From positions 1-14,458 of the forward strand of contig CAJUJZ010000046.1 in assembly GCA_910586745.1 (NCBI GenBank): a DNA stretch of 14,458 bases. Reading direction: 5' to 3'. The notes under the pieces were generated by a model. That model did no database searches, had not been told where the DNA came from, and was given only the letters and a program-made list of their open reading frames with translations. The position numbers and the translations under genes were made by a program. Of this stretch, positions 6,834 through 14,458 are shown piece by piece. This DNA comes from an uncultured Mucispirillum sp. (GTDB lineage: Bacteria; Chrysiogenota; Deferribacteres; Deferribacterales; Mucispirillaceae). How positions within the stretch are numbered: the first letter of the stretch is position 1; the number at the start of each line of letters is the position of its first letter.

Positions 6834-7394
6834 ATGAAAAAATTAATTCTTTCATTAATGCTTGTATTTGCATTTTCAATGACAGCATTTGCTGCTGACA
6901 CAAAAGATGGTATTTATGACCCAAGAAAAGAAAAAAATAATATTGTTGTAAAAATGGAACTGCTTGATAAGAAAAAAAATCAATATATAGGTGATATTGT
7001 TATAACTGAATCCTCTTACGGATTAGTTTTTACTCCATTTATTAAAGGCAATATTAGTGAAGGACTTCATGGGTTTCATATTCATATTAACCCAGATTGT
7101 GGTCCTGATGAACATGGAGTATTAGGTATGAAAGCAGGCGGACACTGGGACCCTGCTAAAACAAATAAACACTCTTTCCCATGGGACAATAATGGACATA
7201 AAGGTGATTTACCAGCTTTATATTTTGACAGCAAAGGTATGACATCCAACCCTGTTCTTGCACCAAAAGTTAAATCATTAAAAGAGGTAAAAAATCATTC
7301 TTTAATGATACATATTGGCGGTGACAATCACCATGATGTTCCTGCTGCATTAGGTGGTGGCGGTGCAAGAGTTGCTTGTGGTGTTATAAAATAG
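6834..7394 (+). CDS. sodC: Periplasmic Cu/Zn superoxide dismutase
   Basis: The enzyme converts superoxide to oxygen and hydrogen peroxide outside the cytoplasm. It has 186 residues, including a signal peptide (MKKLILSLMLVFAFSMTAFA) cleaved near residue 20. All metal ligands are present: H82 and H84 (HGFHIH), bridging H104 (GGHWDP), H113, H122 and D125 (zinc; GHKGDLP) and H160 (LMIHIGGDN). C89 and C182 should form the structural disulfide, and R179 is the active-site guidance arginine (GGGGARVACGV). The pattern is that of bacterial periplasmic SodC. AGGAG lies six bases before the ATG. It is a single-gene unit between a candidate regulated promoter and a shared terminator, fitting a defence against external superoxide, for example in an inflamed gut or microaerobic niche (inference). 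Confidence 0.96.
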   Translation: MKKLILSLMLVFAFSMTAFAADTKDGIYDPRKEKNNIVVKMELLDKKKNQYIGDIVITESSYGLVFTPFIKGNISEGLHGFHIHINPDCGPDEHGVLGMKAGGHWDPAKTNKHSFPWDNNGHKGDLPALYFDSKGMTSNPVLAPKVKSLKEVKNHSLMIHIGGDNHHDVPAALGGGGARVACGVIK

Positions 7395-7456
7395 CATACT
7401 TAAAAATATATTAAATTTATTACTATTAATACTGCTAAAATTTGACATAACTTTTC

Positions 7457-7500
7457 AAAAAAATATGCCCCATTTAATATATAACAAATGGGGCATTTCT
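7457..7500. terminator. Bidirectional terminator between sodC and glpK
   Basis: ATGCCCCATTT (7465-7475) and AAATGGGGCAT (7486-7496) form a perfect 11-bp stem with a 10-base loop. On the minus strand it is followed by TATTTTTTT, a strong tail that ends the glp operon 20 bp after glpK. On the plus strand the tail is TTCTTT, weaker but usable for sodC. Confidence 0.88.
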
Positions 7501-7515
7501 TTGGTTAAATATATA

Positions 7516-9009
7516 CTATTCTTCTACCCAGCTTTGAGCGCGTTTAACAGCTTTATGCCATTCATAAAGTTGTTTTTCTCTGCGTTCTTGAGACATTTGC
7601 GGTTCAAAGCATCTGTCTAATTTCCACATAGAACGCACTTCTTCTTCACTGCTCCAGAAGTTAACAGCTAAACCAGCAAGATATGCAGCACCTAATGCTG
7701 TTGTTTCTGTGATTACAGGGCGTTCTACCACAACATCAAGCATATCTGCCTGGCACTGCATAAGCATATTATTACGGCTTGCTCCACCATCTACTCTTAA
7801 TGTGCTCATTTTCATACCAGCATCTTTTTCCATACAGCGAACTATATCTAAAGACTGATAAGCAATAGACTCTAAGCCAGCACGGGCAATATGTGCTTTA
7901 GTTGTACCTCTTGTAATACCCACTATTGTACCTCTTGCATAAGGGTCCCAGTATGGAGCACCAAGACCTGTAAATGCTGGCACAATATATACACCACCAT
8001 TATCAGGAACAGATTTTCCAAGAGCTTCAGTATCTGATGTATTTTTAATAATCTGCAGACCATCTCTAAGCCATTGAACAACTGCACCACCTATATATAC
8101 AGAACCTTCAAAAGCATAGTGAAGACCTCTGCCAGAATCCCATGCTACTGTTGTAAGCAGGTTATTTGCACTTAATTTATGCATTTTACCAGTATTCATA
8201 AGCAGAAAACAGCCTGTACCGTATGTATTTTTTGCCATACCTTCTTTAGTGCAGGCGTTACCATAAGTTGCAGCCTGCTGGTCACCAGCATCTCCTGCTA
8301 TTGGTATAGGTGAGCCTAAAAATTCAGGGTGCATTTCACCCATCACACCAGAAGAAGGCATAACTTTTGGTAACAGTGATTCAGGAATATCAAAAAGTTC
8401 TAATAATTCTTTATCCCACACACCAGTATTAATATTAAAAAGTAATGTTCTACTGGCATTTGACGGGTCTGTAGCATGAACAGAGCCTTTTGTAAAATTC
8501 CAAATAAGCCATGTATCTATATTACCAAACAGTAAGTCGCCTTTTTCTGCTAATTCTCTTGCACCTTTTACATTATCAAGTATCCATTTAATTTTAGTGC
8601 CTGAAAAATATGAATCTAAAATAAGACCTGTTTTTTCTCTAATTAAATCAGTTTTTCCCTCTGCTTTTAATTTATCGCAGTATGCTGATGTTCTTCTATC
8701 CTGCCAAACAATAGCATTATATATTGGAGCACCAGTTTTTTTATTCCATACAACAGTTGTTTCCCTTTGGTTAGTAATACCTACAGCTGCTATATCTTTA
8801 GATGATATACCTGCATTTTTCACACATTCTCTTACAACTGATGATTGAGTATCAAATATTTCATTAGGGTTATGCTCTACCCAGCCATCCTGTGGAAAAA
8901 TCTGAGAAAATTCCTGCTGAGCTATCTGAACTATATTACTTTCTCTGTCAAACAATATAGCTCTTGAGCTTGTTGTTCCTTGGTCTAATGCCAAAACATA
9001 TTTTTCCAT
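7516..9009 (-). CDS. glpK: Glycerol kinase
   Basis: This kinase phosphorylates glycerol with ATP to sn-glycerol-3-phosphate, trapping it in the cytoplasm. At 497 residues it has the normal length and is intact. Seen in the sequence are the N-terminal phosphate loop DQGTTSSRA (9-17), the substrate-binding pair R82/E83 in ITNQRETT, the segment WQDRRT (102-107), the catalytic-base region AGDQQAA with D243, and the C-terminal nucleotide-binding segments TYGTGCF and DGGASRN. An AAGGAGG ribosome site lies nine bases before the ATG. It is the last gene of the glp operon, 20 bp after the unknown permease gene, and ends at a strong terminator. Its product feeds GlpABC encoded upstream. Confidence 0.97.
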   Translation of the reverse strand: MEKYVLALDQGTTSSRAILFDRESNIVQIAQQEFSQIFPQDGWVEHNPNEIFDTQSSVVRECVKNAGISSKDIAAVGITNQRETTVVWNKKTGAPIYNAIVWQDRRTSAYCDKLKAEGKTDLIREKTGLILDSYFSGTKIKWILDNVKGARELAEKGDLLFGNIDTWLIWNFTKGSVHATDPSNASRTLLFNINTGVWDKELLELFDIPESLLPKVMPSSGVMGEMHPEFLGSPIPIAGDAGDQQAATYGNACTKEGMAKNTYGTGCFLLMNTGKMHKLSANNLLTTVAWDSGRGLHYAFEGSVYIGGAVVQWLRDGLQIIKNTSDTEALGKSVPDNGGVYIVPAFTGLGAPYWDPYARGTIVGITRGTTKAHIARAGLESIAYQSLDIVRCMEKDAGMKMSTLRVDGGASRNNMLMQCQADMLDVVVERPVITETTALGAAYLAGLAVNFWSSEEEVRSMWKLDRCFEPQMSQERREKQLYEWHKAVKRAQSWVEE

Positions 9010-9029
9010 AAACTTATGCCTCCTTAATG

Positions 9030-10013
9030 TTAAATTATGAACGAGAATAATATATTAATAAATAGAGTATTTATAGCAATTGAAAATGCTGGTGGGTCAA
9101 TGTGGTTTCCACCATGGTTCCAGAAAACTCTAGCACCAAATTCTTGCACTGCCATACCCATAATACCGCCTAAAATACCAAACAGTATCGCTGTATTCGC
9201 TCCAACAAGTGGCTCAGTGTGTAAAAACATTAATGCACCAACAAGGCTTATTGCATGTGTAACAGGTACTTTTCCTGTTGCTCCATGACCTAAAGCCATC
9301 ATTGTAAGCATAATACCAGAGATACCCCATGTAAAAAACAGAGGAACAGTCCATGCAAGGCTTGCATTGATTTGACCACTCTCAACTAATGGACGAAGAA
9401 CAGATAATGTGCCTGCTGCAATCGCTGCAGAAACACCACCCATAGATATACCAATCATCATAAGAAGTGGTTTTGGTGTCATATAACCGCACCATGATAA
9501 TTCATAGTTATTTGTTCCAAAAATACCATGTTTTTGGATAGATTCTCTGCTTCCAAAAATGCTTTCTTTTAAAAATAATACACGAGAAAGCAGTGATAAT
9601 ATAACAATAGAAATCGCACCAGTATCACCTAACTGAATATAAGGTATTTTTGATAATAACATTGCAAAATAAAAAGAAATAACAGCTGCTATGCCGCCAA
9701 CAAATAAAACATCCCAGGAAGTCCCCATAAGTGGAGTAACTATATCCTTAGCATTATTAGTTGGGTGATTTTTTCTAACACCATGAGAATAAGTAGCTGC
9801 AACTACACCTGATAAGAAGCCACCTGCTGCAGGTCCAAATATTGGTCCTAATGCAACCTGCATTAAAATAAAATCCGAACCTCCTGCTAATACTACTAAC
9901 GCACCCATTACTGCAATAATTGTACATAAAATGAATGCCCATAATGCACCTACACTTGCACCGAATATACCGCCGCAAAAAGCATAGATAATCGTAACCA
10001 TAACACTACTCAT
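9030..10013 (-). CDS. Unassigned multi-pass membrane protein in glp operon, possible transporter
   Basis: I do not recognise the family with certainty. The 327-residue protein is very hydrophobic, with about eight to ten membrane segments (roughly 3-22, 28-45, 50-73, 100-122, 128-147, 183-205, 220-241, 255-268, 272-290, 308-327). Small-residue motifs are repeated: GGIFGASVGALWAF near the N-terminus, GPIFGPAAGGFLSGVVAATYSH (57-77) and GGIMGMAVQEFGARVFWNHGGNHIDPPAF (282-310). A polar loop (about 148-178) separates two halves. It lacks the paired NPA motifs of GlpF aquaglyceroporins and does not resemble the 12-helix GlpT. AGGAGG lies five bases before the ATG. It sits 98 bp after glpC and 20 bp before glpK, the place for an uptake protein for glycerol or glycerol-3-phosphate. 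That role is inference from context. Confidence 0.85.
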   Translation of the reverse strand: MSSVMVTIIYAFCGGIFGASVGALWAFILCTIIAVMGALVVLAGGSDFILMQVALGPIFGPAAGGFLSGVVAATYSHGVRKNHPTNNAKDIVTPLMGTSWDVLFVGGIAAVISFYFAMLLSKIPYIQLGDTGAISIVILSLLSRVLFLKESIFGSRESIQKHGIFGTNNYELSWCGYMTPKPLLMMIGISMGGVSAAIAAGTLSVLRPLVESGQINASLAWTVPLFFTWGISGIMLTMMALGHGATGKVPVTHAISLVGALMFLHTEPLVGANTAILFGILGGIMGMAVQEFGARVFWNHGGNHIDPPAFSIAINTLFINILFSFII

Positions 10014-10111
10014 GAGAACCTCCTCAATTTTTTCTATGTATTGATTACATCTTACTCTATATATTCTCTTTAATTACAAATCCTATACTTTTATAAATGA
10101 TATTAATTATA

Positions 10112-11308
10112 TTATTTATTTTTTACTAATTTTCTAATAACACTAACTGGGTGATAAGCTTTCTTACCAGTTCCATGTTTAATCTGTGCCTGACATGTGC
10201 CGCATTCAGTTGTAACTATCTCACAGTTGCTGTTTTTAATTGTATCAAACAGTTCTTCACCTACTTCCATACCTATTTGATATTTTTCTTTTTTAAATCC
10301 ATAACTTCCAGAAATACCACAGCATCCAGCCTGTGCATTCTGCACTTTACTTCCAGTAAGTTTTTCTATTAAGTCTATACTTGGCAAACCTATACCTTGA
10401 GCTCTTAAATGGCATGGAGAATGGTATATTATTGATTTTTCAGAAGTTTTGCCAGCAAAGCTTAATTCACCGCGTTCTACACAGCCCATAAGAAATTCCT
10501 GAGCATCCATTACGCCGCCTTTATAGCTGTCATATACAACTTCTGGAAACATTTCAGGCACATCTTTTTTAAACATTAATGAACAGCTTGGACAGCCTGT
10601 AACAACAGGAATTCCTTGTTCCTGATACTCTTTAATTACTGCCACATTTTTTGCTGCATTTTTTGCTGCATCTTTCATAAAGCCGTTAGATACAAGCGGC
10701 AGACCGCAGCATACAAACTGTTCAGGAACTATTACTTCATATCCTGCCTGATTAAATATCCATATCATATCTAAACCGATAGAATAATCATAATCATCAA
10801 CATAGCAGCCTGGGAAATAAACTATTTTTTTATCTAATTTTGGCTGTTGAAATTTTTTATAAACAAGCCTGAAATGTTTATCAAACTTTGGTATTGGTGC
10901 TTTTTTAGAAATACCTATTGCATCAAGCAAAAGCCTTGTTGCAGGGTTATGCATGCCAAAATTTTTCATCCAAGTAGGAATATATTTAAATACATCAGCT
11001 AAAAAACCACCATGACTTAATACCCAGTCACGAAGTTTACCACCATTTTTCTCTGAATATTCGCACCTTGCAACCATATTAAGTGTAGATATAGCAACAC
11101 CTTGTGGGCAGGATATATCACAGTTTTTACAGTTTGCACAGTAATGCAGCGATTCTTCTTCTGCTATATCTAAAAGTCTAAACCTTTCATAAGCCGGGCC
11201 TATTAACCTTGGTCCTAAAAAATTAGGTGTAACTTTTGCTACAGGGCAGTGTACCTGACATATTGTGCATGCTATACATTTATCAGGATTTATATGTTCT
11301 GATGACAT
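10112..11308 (-). CDS. glpC: Anaerobic glycerol-3-phosphate dehydrogenase subunit C
   Basis: GlpC is the iron-sulfur subunit that ties the GlpAB dehydrogenase to the membrane and passes electrons towards quinones. It has 398 residues. Two [4Fe-4S] motifs are visible: C11, C14, C17, C21 and C57, C60, C63, C67. Two cysteine-rich CCG domains follow, with PGC168 / C200-C201-G202 / C239-x2-C242 and C299 / C329-C330-G331 / C369-x2-C372. All expected cysteines are present, so the protein looks functional. AGGAG lies eight bases before the ATG. The gene begins 15 bp after glpB, as part of a tight glpABC block. I see no clear transmembrane helix; attachment in this family is through amphipathic regions. 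Confidence 0.95.
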   Translation of the reverse strand: MSSEHINPDKCIACTICQVHCPVAKVTPNFLGPRLIGPAYERFRLLDIAEEESLHYCANCKNCDISCPQGVAISTLNMVARCEYSEKNGGKLRDWVLSHGGFLADVFKYIPTWMKNFGMHNPATRLLLDAIGISKKAPIPKFDKHFRLVYKKFQQPKLDKKIVYFPGCYVDDYDYSIGLDMIWIFNQAGYEVIVPEQFVCCGLPLVSNGFMKDAAKNAAKNVAVIKEYQEQGIPVVTGCPSCSLMFKKDVPEMFPEVVYDSYKGGVMDAQEFLMGCVERGELSFAGKTSEKSIIYHSPCHLRAQGIGLPSIDLIEKLTGSKVQNAQAGCCGISGSYGFKKEKYQIGMEVGEELFDTIKNSNCEIVTTECGTCQAQIKHGTGKKAYHPVSVIRKLVKNK

Positions 11309-11323
11309 AGTAACTTCTCCTTT

Positions 11324-12592
11324 TTATTTACTTTCTACTGCTGATAATGCAGCAGTATAACCTGTTGAGCAGGCTACTCCATAACCTGATTTTTCAGTTG
11401 GAAAATCATAATCTGCTAAAGTATTTCCTGCAAAAAATACATTATCATATAAAGGACTGCCTTTGCTGTCTAAGGCCTGCAGTTTACTGTTTACTTTCAC
11501 TCCAAATTTTGTAAAAAGATGGCTGCCAAAAACATTTTTATCTGACCTTTCTTCAACAGAAACTGGTGAATCTATTGCTATATTAAAAATTGTTTCATAT
11601 ACTTTATCAGGTGTAGAAGCGATACCGCCACCTATTACACCACCTGTTGCAATAATAAATTTATCTGCAGTATATTCTGTTTCTAAAGCACCAGCTATAT
11701 TATTATGCAATGCTATTACACTTTTACATCTACCATTTTCTATAACTGCTCTTTGAACATTACAATTTTCAATAAACTTTACATTTAATTTTTTAGCTTC
11801 ATTAATTAAAACATTTCTCAGCCTGTAACCACCAACACCTGGTGGAACAGATACTGCTTCAACTAAAATAAAGCCAAAATTTTGCAGCTCTTTAAAATGT
11901 TTAGTATAGTTTACAGTGCCGCATATTGGAGGAATAATAACTGCATCATAACCAGCAGCAGCTTTCTTAAGCTCACTTTTAAGCCAGTTAAAACCTTCTT
12001 CTTTATCAACATAGCGTGCTAAATCAAGACTGTTAAGTGTCCTGTGAGTTTTACCGAATGGAGATTTTAATAAAGCTGAATTTATCTCTGCATCAGCAAA
12101 TACTTTATACTGTTTAGCTTGTTTCACTGCCAGTGCAGGCTGAGCATCTTTTAAATATTCAACACCTGCAAAAAGTATTTTTTTAGCTTTTAATATTCTT
12201 GATGCGTTATTTGATTCACTGCATATATAAGTAGGCTTTGTTGTTCCTGCAATAGATACTGCAGTCTGGTTAAGCCCTTCTTCATTCATTTTAATTTCAT
12301 ATCCGTTTGCTTTAGATATTTCAATAAGGCTTGCAAAAGCATTTTTTATATTTTCTGCACCTATAATATTATATGGGTGCTCTTTTCCAAGCTCTGATAA
12401 ATGGTTAAAAGGATTATCTGTTATTTTTTTACCATTAACATATCCTAAGAAATCAACAGCACCACTGCCTATTGATATAACACCTGCACCTTCAGATAAT
12501 ACGCTGACAGATGCCCCTGATTTTGCAGCTGTAACAGCAGCCATAAGGCCTGCCATACCTGCTCCAACAACTAATACATCACTATGCCTCAT
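11324..12592 (-). CDS. glpB: Anaerobic glycerol-3-phosphate dehydrogenase subunit B
   Basis: GlpB is the second flavoprotein subunit of the GlpABC complex. With the start at 12592 it has 422 residues. The N-terminal dinucleotide-binding motif is VVGAGMAGLMAA (GxGxxG at residues 10-15). The middle has IIPPICG and GVGGYRLRN, and the C-terminus carries a second FAD-contact region, FFAGNTLADYDFPTEKSGYG. A longer form starting at 12607 is possible, but GGAG six bases before 12592 and the glycine-rich motif right after it favour the shorter form. The ATG lies 8 bases before the glpA stop codon (11-bp overlap), which suggests coupled translation of the two flavoproteins in equal amounts. Confidence 0.93.
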   Translation of the reverse strand: MRHSDVLVVGAGMAGLMAAVTAAKSGASVSVLSEGAGVISIGSGAVDFLGYVNGKKITDNPFNHLSELGKEHPYNIIGAENIKNAFASLIEISKANGYEIKMNEEGLNQTAVSIAGTTKPTYICSESNNASRILKAKKILFAGVEYLKDAQPALAVKQAKQYKVFADAEINSALLKSPFGKTHRTLNSLDLARYVDKEEGFNWLKSELKKAAAGYDAVIIPPICGTVNYTKHFKELQNFGFILVEAVSVPPGVGGYRLRNVLINEAKKLNVKFIENCNVQRAVIENGRCKSVIALHNNIAGALETEYTADKFIIATGGVIGGGIASTPDKVYETIFNIAIDSPVSVEERSDKNVFGSHLFTKFGVKVNSKLQALDSKGSPLYDNVFFAGNTLADYDFPTEKSGYGVACSTGYTAALSAVESK

Positions 12593-14186
12593 AACCTTCT
12601 CCATCAAAATTAAGTGTAGAAAGATAAATTGCTCTTGTAAGCTCAGCTTCTCTTAACTGACCGCTCCATAATGCAGGACGGAGCCCATTCCACCTTTCTT
12701 GTAAAAAGTTTTTAATATTATCTGAAGGTTTTAGCTTCATTTCTATATTTTCATTTTCTAATGCAGCTATTGCTCTTAATGAGCAGAAAGTGCCTTGACA
12801 TGTTCCCATACCAAGCCTTGTTCTAAGTCTGATATCATTTAAATAGTATGATGCATCATCTTGAGCAACATATTTGATTTCTGATAATGTAACCATTTCA
12901 CATTCGCATACAAGCTCATTTTTCTCATTACTTTTTTCTATATTATCAAGCACTTTATCAAAATCTGCACCAATCCTGTCTGCAACGATATTAACTGCAC
13001 CTTGTGGGAAATATTTTTTTGCTTTGCTGACAGTGCTTTCTGGTACATCTGGAATAATAGGTTCATCTGCTGTGCGACTTTTTGCTGTAACTCCTGCCAT
13101 ATTTGCAACCACATCACTTACTTTTTCAGCCATAAGCCTGTATGTAGTCAGTTTACCGCCAAATATTGAAACAAAACCTGAAAGCCCTTCTTCTGTGTGA
13201 TTAACAATATTAAAGTTACGGCTTGCAGACCTGCCTGCTCCTTTTGCACCATAAAGCGGACGAGTTCCCGCAAAAGCACGAAGTATTCTATAATCACCTA
13301 CATATGGAAAAACCACTCTGCCTATATCTAAAAGTCGTTTTACTTCCTGACTTGTAGGTGTTTTATCATCTGGAGTATCCGCTTCTGCAGATGTAGTACC
13401 TAAAATTGTAACAGAGCCATGTGGAACAAAAATATCACCATCTGAGCTTTTATGCAGTCTGTTAATCACTCTTGATGTAAACCTGTGATTAAAAACAACC
13501 AGCGTTCCTCTATCTGGAGAAATAGGAAGTGGAGCAAGCCCTGAAAGAGCAACCATTTCACCAGCCCATGAGCCTGAAGCATTTACTATATAATCACAGC
13601 CAAATTCTACTATCTCATTTGTAACTTTATTTAAAGCTTTTACACCTTTAACTTTACCACTTTCAGTAATTATTTCTACAACTTTATGATATGTATATAA
13701 TTCACCACCATATTTTCTTGCACTCATAGCATTCTGCCAAACAAGACGGAAACCATCTATACATGAATCTGGTACTCTGTAAACTTTAGATATATCTCTT
13801 GAAAGATTTGGTTCTAACTTAAAAGCTTCTTCTAATGAAATCTCCTCTGTTTTAATACCTGCTGTTTTACATCCTTCCAGCCATTTTGGTGCAAATTCTT
13901 TATCATCTTCTGGTGTTTGCACAAAAAAACCTTCTGTTAATTCAACGCAATGTTTGCCAATCTTACGAAGAATCATATTTTCTTCAATACATTCCTTTGC
14001 TGATTCATTATCATTAACAGCATATCTAGCACCACTGTGCAGCAAACCATGGAAACGAGAACTTGTGCCGTATGCTAATCCGCCCTGCTCAAGCATTATT
14101 GCAGGTATACCACGCATACTTAAATCCCGCAGGACACCACTGCCTGTTGCACCGCCACCTATAATTATAACTGTGGTAGATATCAT
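12582..14186 (-). CDS. glpA: Anaerobic glycerol-3-phosphate dehydrogenase subunit A
   Basis: GlpA is the catalytic FAD subunit that oxidises sn-glycerol-3-phosphate to dihydroxyacetone phosphate. With ATG at 14186 it has 534 residues. A TTG at 14207 would add seven, but AGAGG lies seven bases before the ATG. Domains in order are the FAD-binding GGGATGSG (10-17), the substrate/flavin segment SSRFHGLLHSGARYAV (42-57), FVSIFGGKLTTYRLMA near residue 340 typical of glycerol-3-phosphate dehydrogenases, and a C-terminal BFD-type [2Fe-2S] domain with CxC (427, 429) and C463/C468. The BFD domain separates it from aerobic GlpD. It is the first gene of the operon, directly behind the promoter. Confidence 0.96.
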   Translation of the reverse strand: MISTTVIIIGGGATGSGVLRDLSMRGIPAIMLEQGGLAYGTSSRFHGLLHSGARYAVNDNESAKECIEENMILRKIGKHCVELTEGFFVQTPEDDKEFAPKWLEGCKTAGIKTEEISLEEAFKLEPNLSRDISKVYRVPDSCIDGFRLVWQNAMSARKYGGELYTYHKVVEIITESGKVKGVKALNKVTNEIVEFGCDYIVNASGSWAGEMVALSGLAPLPISPDRGTLVVFNHRFTSRVINRLHKSSDGDIFVPHGSVTILGTTSAEADTPDDKTPTSQEVKRLLDIGRVVFPYVGDYRILRAFAGTRPLYGAKGAGRSASRNFNIVNHTEEGLSGFVSIFGGKLTTYRLMAEKVSDVVANMAGVTAKSRTADEPIIPDVPESTVSKAKKYFPQGAVNIVADRIGADFDKVLDNIEKSNEKNELVCECEMVTLSEIKYVAQDDASYYLNDIRLRTRLGMGTCQGTFCSLRAIAALENENIEMKLKPSDNIKNFLQERWNGLRPALWSGQLREAELTRAIYLSTLNFDGEGYEA

Positions 14187-14223
14187 AATTGAACCTCTCT
14201 TACACAATTTTCTAACAGTGTTT

Positions 14224-14252
14224 ATTTTATATTATTTTTTAGAAATAAGCAA
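14224..14252 (-). promoter_or_regulatory. Sigma-70-type promoter of the glp operon
   Basis: On the minus strand, TTGCTT (14252-14247) is followed after 17 bp by TAAAAT (14229-14224), about 38 bp before the glpA start codon. No other pair in the upstream 270 bp fits as well. Confidence 0.55.
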
Positions 14253-14305
14253 GTATTTTTTATTAAATTATAACACAATTATAATAAAATCACATATTAC
14301 AGAAA

Positions 14306-14330
14306 TATATACAATAACATATTGTATATA
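14306..14330. promoter_or_regulatory. Perfect 25-bp palindrome, candidate operator of the glp operon
   Basis: Arms TATATACAATA (14306-14316) and TATTGTATATA (14320-14330) are perfect inverted repeats around a 3-bp spacer (ACA). The core is ACAATA-N3-TATTGT. The centre is about 100 bp upstream of the likely glp transcription start, so it suits an activator or a site for a divergent gene beyond the right edge. It is neither an FNR box (TTGAT-N4-ATCAA) nor a CRP box. It has no G/C-rich stem and no T-tail, so it is not a terminator. From 14331 to the right edge I see only AT-rich sequence. Confidence 0.5.
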
Positions 14331-14458
14331 AAGATAGTTTTACAAATTGAAGACTATTATTAAGCTTTATATACTTAATAAAAAGGATTAATATATATTT
14401 TTTATTTATTTTAAAAAAAAAGGATAAAATTTATATAAATTAAAATATATAAACAATT

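Noticed and set aside
10014..10111. Internal promoter or terminator in the 98-bp gap between glpC and the membrane protein gene
   Set aside because: No hairpin with a T-tail is present, and the hexamers found (such as TTGTAA followed by TATAGA) are badly spaced.
13954..14331. Plus-strand open frame of 125 codons spanning the glpA start and its promoter
   Set aside because: It lies mostly antisense to glpA, has a low-complexity tail running through the operator region and lacks a convincing ribosome site.
14358..14380. Inverted repeat TATTAAG ... CTTAATA near the right edge
   Set aside because: The arms are 7 bp, almost pure A/T, with a 9-base loop and no T-tail. Such repeats are expected by chance in this base composition.
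1..14458. CRISPR arrays, tRNA, rRNA, riboswitches, prophage or defence genes
   Set aside because: No regularly spaced repeats, cloverleaf-like sequences or long structured leaders were seen on either strand. Apart from the IS remnant the genes are chromosomal housekeeping, envelope and metabolic genes.

Overview
The window is AT-rich (about 30% GC by eye), gene-dense chromosomal DNA of a Gram-negative bacterium. The envelope is shown by lipoprotein signal peptides, a FlgT-like periplasmic protein and a secreted Cu/Zn superoxide dismutase. An anaerobic glycerol-3-phosphate dehydrogenase (GlpABC) points to anaerobic or microaerobic respiration. This combination would fit a host-associated Deferribacterota such as Mucispirillum. 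That taxonomic guess rests on general character only; no marker gene was compared.

Left block (1-3400, minus strand). A family-4 uracil-DNA glycosylase has its own promoter and overlaps a FlgT-like periplasmic protein. Three consecutive LPP20/FlgP-type proteins follow; the last is cut by the window edge. In Vibrio and relatives, FlgO/FlgP/FlgT-type proteins build outer-membrane parts of the flagellar basal body, so this set may be an outer-membrane or flagellar accessory module. A hairpin with a U-tract lies between lipoproteins 1 and 2, inside the signal-peptide codons of the second, and could set their expression ratio.

IS remnant (about 3406-4708). A decayed IS30-family element carries terminal inverted repeats and a transposase broken by at least six frameshifts or stops. 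It separates the left block from gmk and appears to leave the promoters on both sides intact.

Middle block (4730-7500). gmk-rpoZ (plus strand) converges on pfkA (minus strand) at a strong terminator. sodC (plus strand) diverges from pfkA. Its promoter is overlapped by a Fur-box-like palindrome.

Right block (7500-14458, minus strand). This is a five-gene glycerol-3-phosphate operon in the order glpA-glpB-glpC-permease-glpK. It has a sigma-70-type promoter and a perfect 11+3+11 palindrome about 100 bp upstream of the likely transcription start. GlpK would phosphorylate glycerol, and GlpABC would oxidise glycerol-3-phosphate to DHAP while passing electrons to the quinone pool. The 327-residue membrane protein between glpC and glpK occupies the place where a glycerol or glycerol-3-phosphate transporter would be expected. 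I do not recognise it as GlpF or GlpT, and it is the best candidate here for something undescribed. The last 270 bases (14187-14458) hold only the promoter and operator; I see no gene in them.
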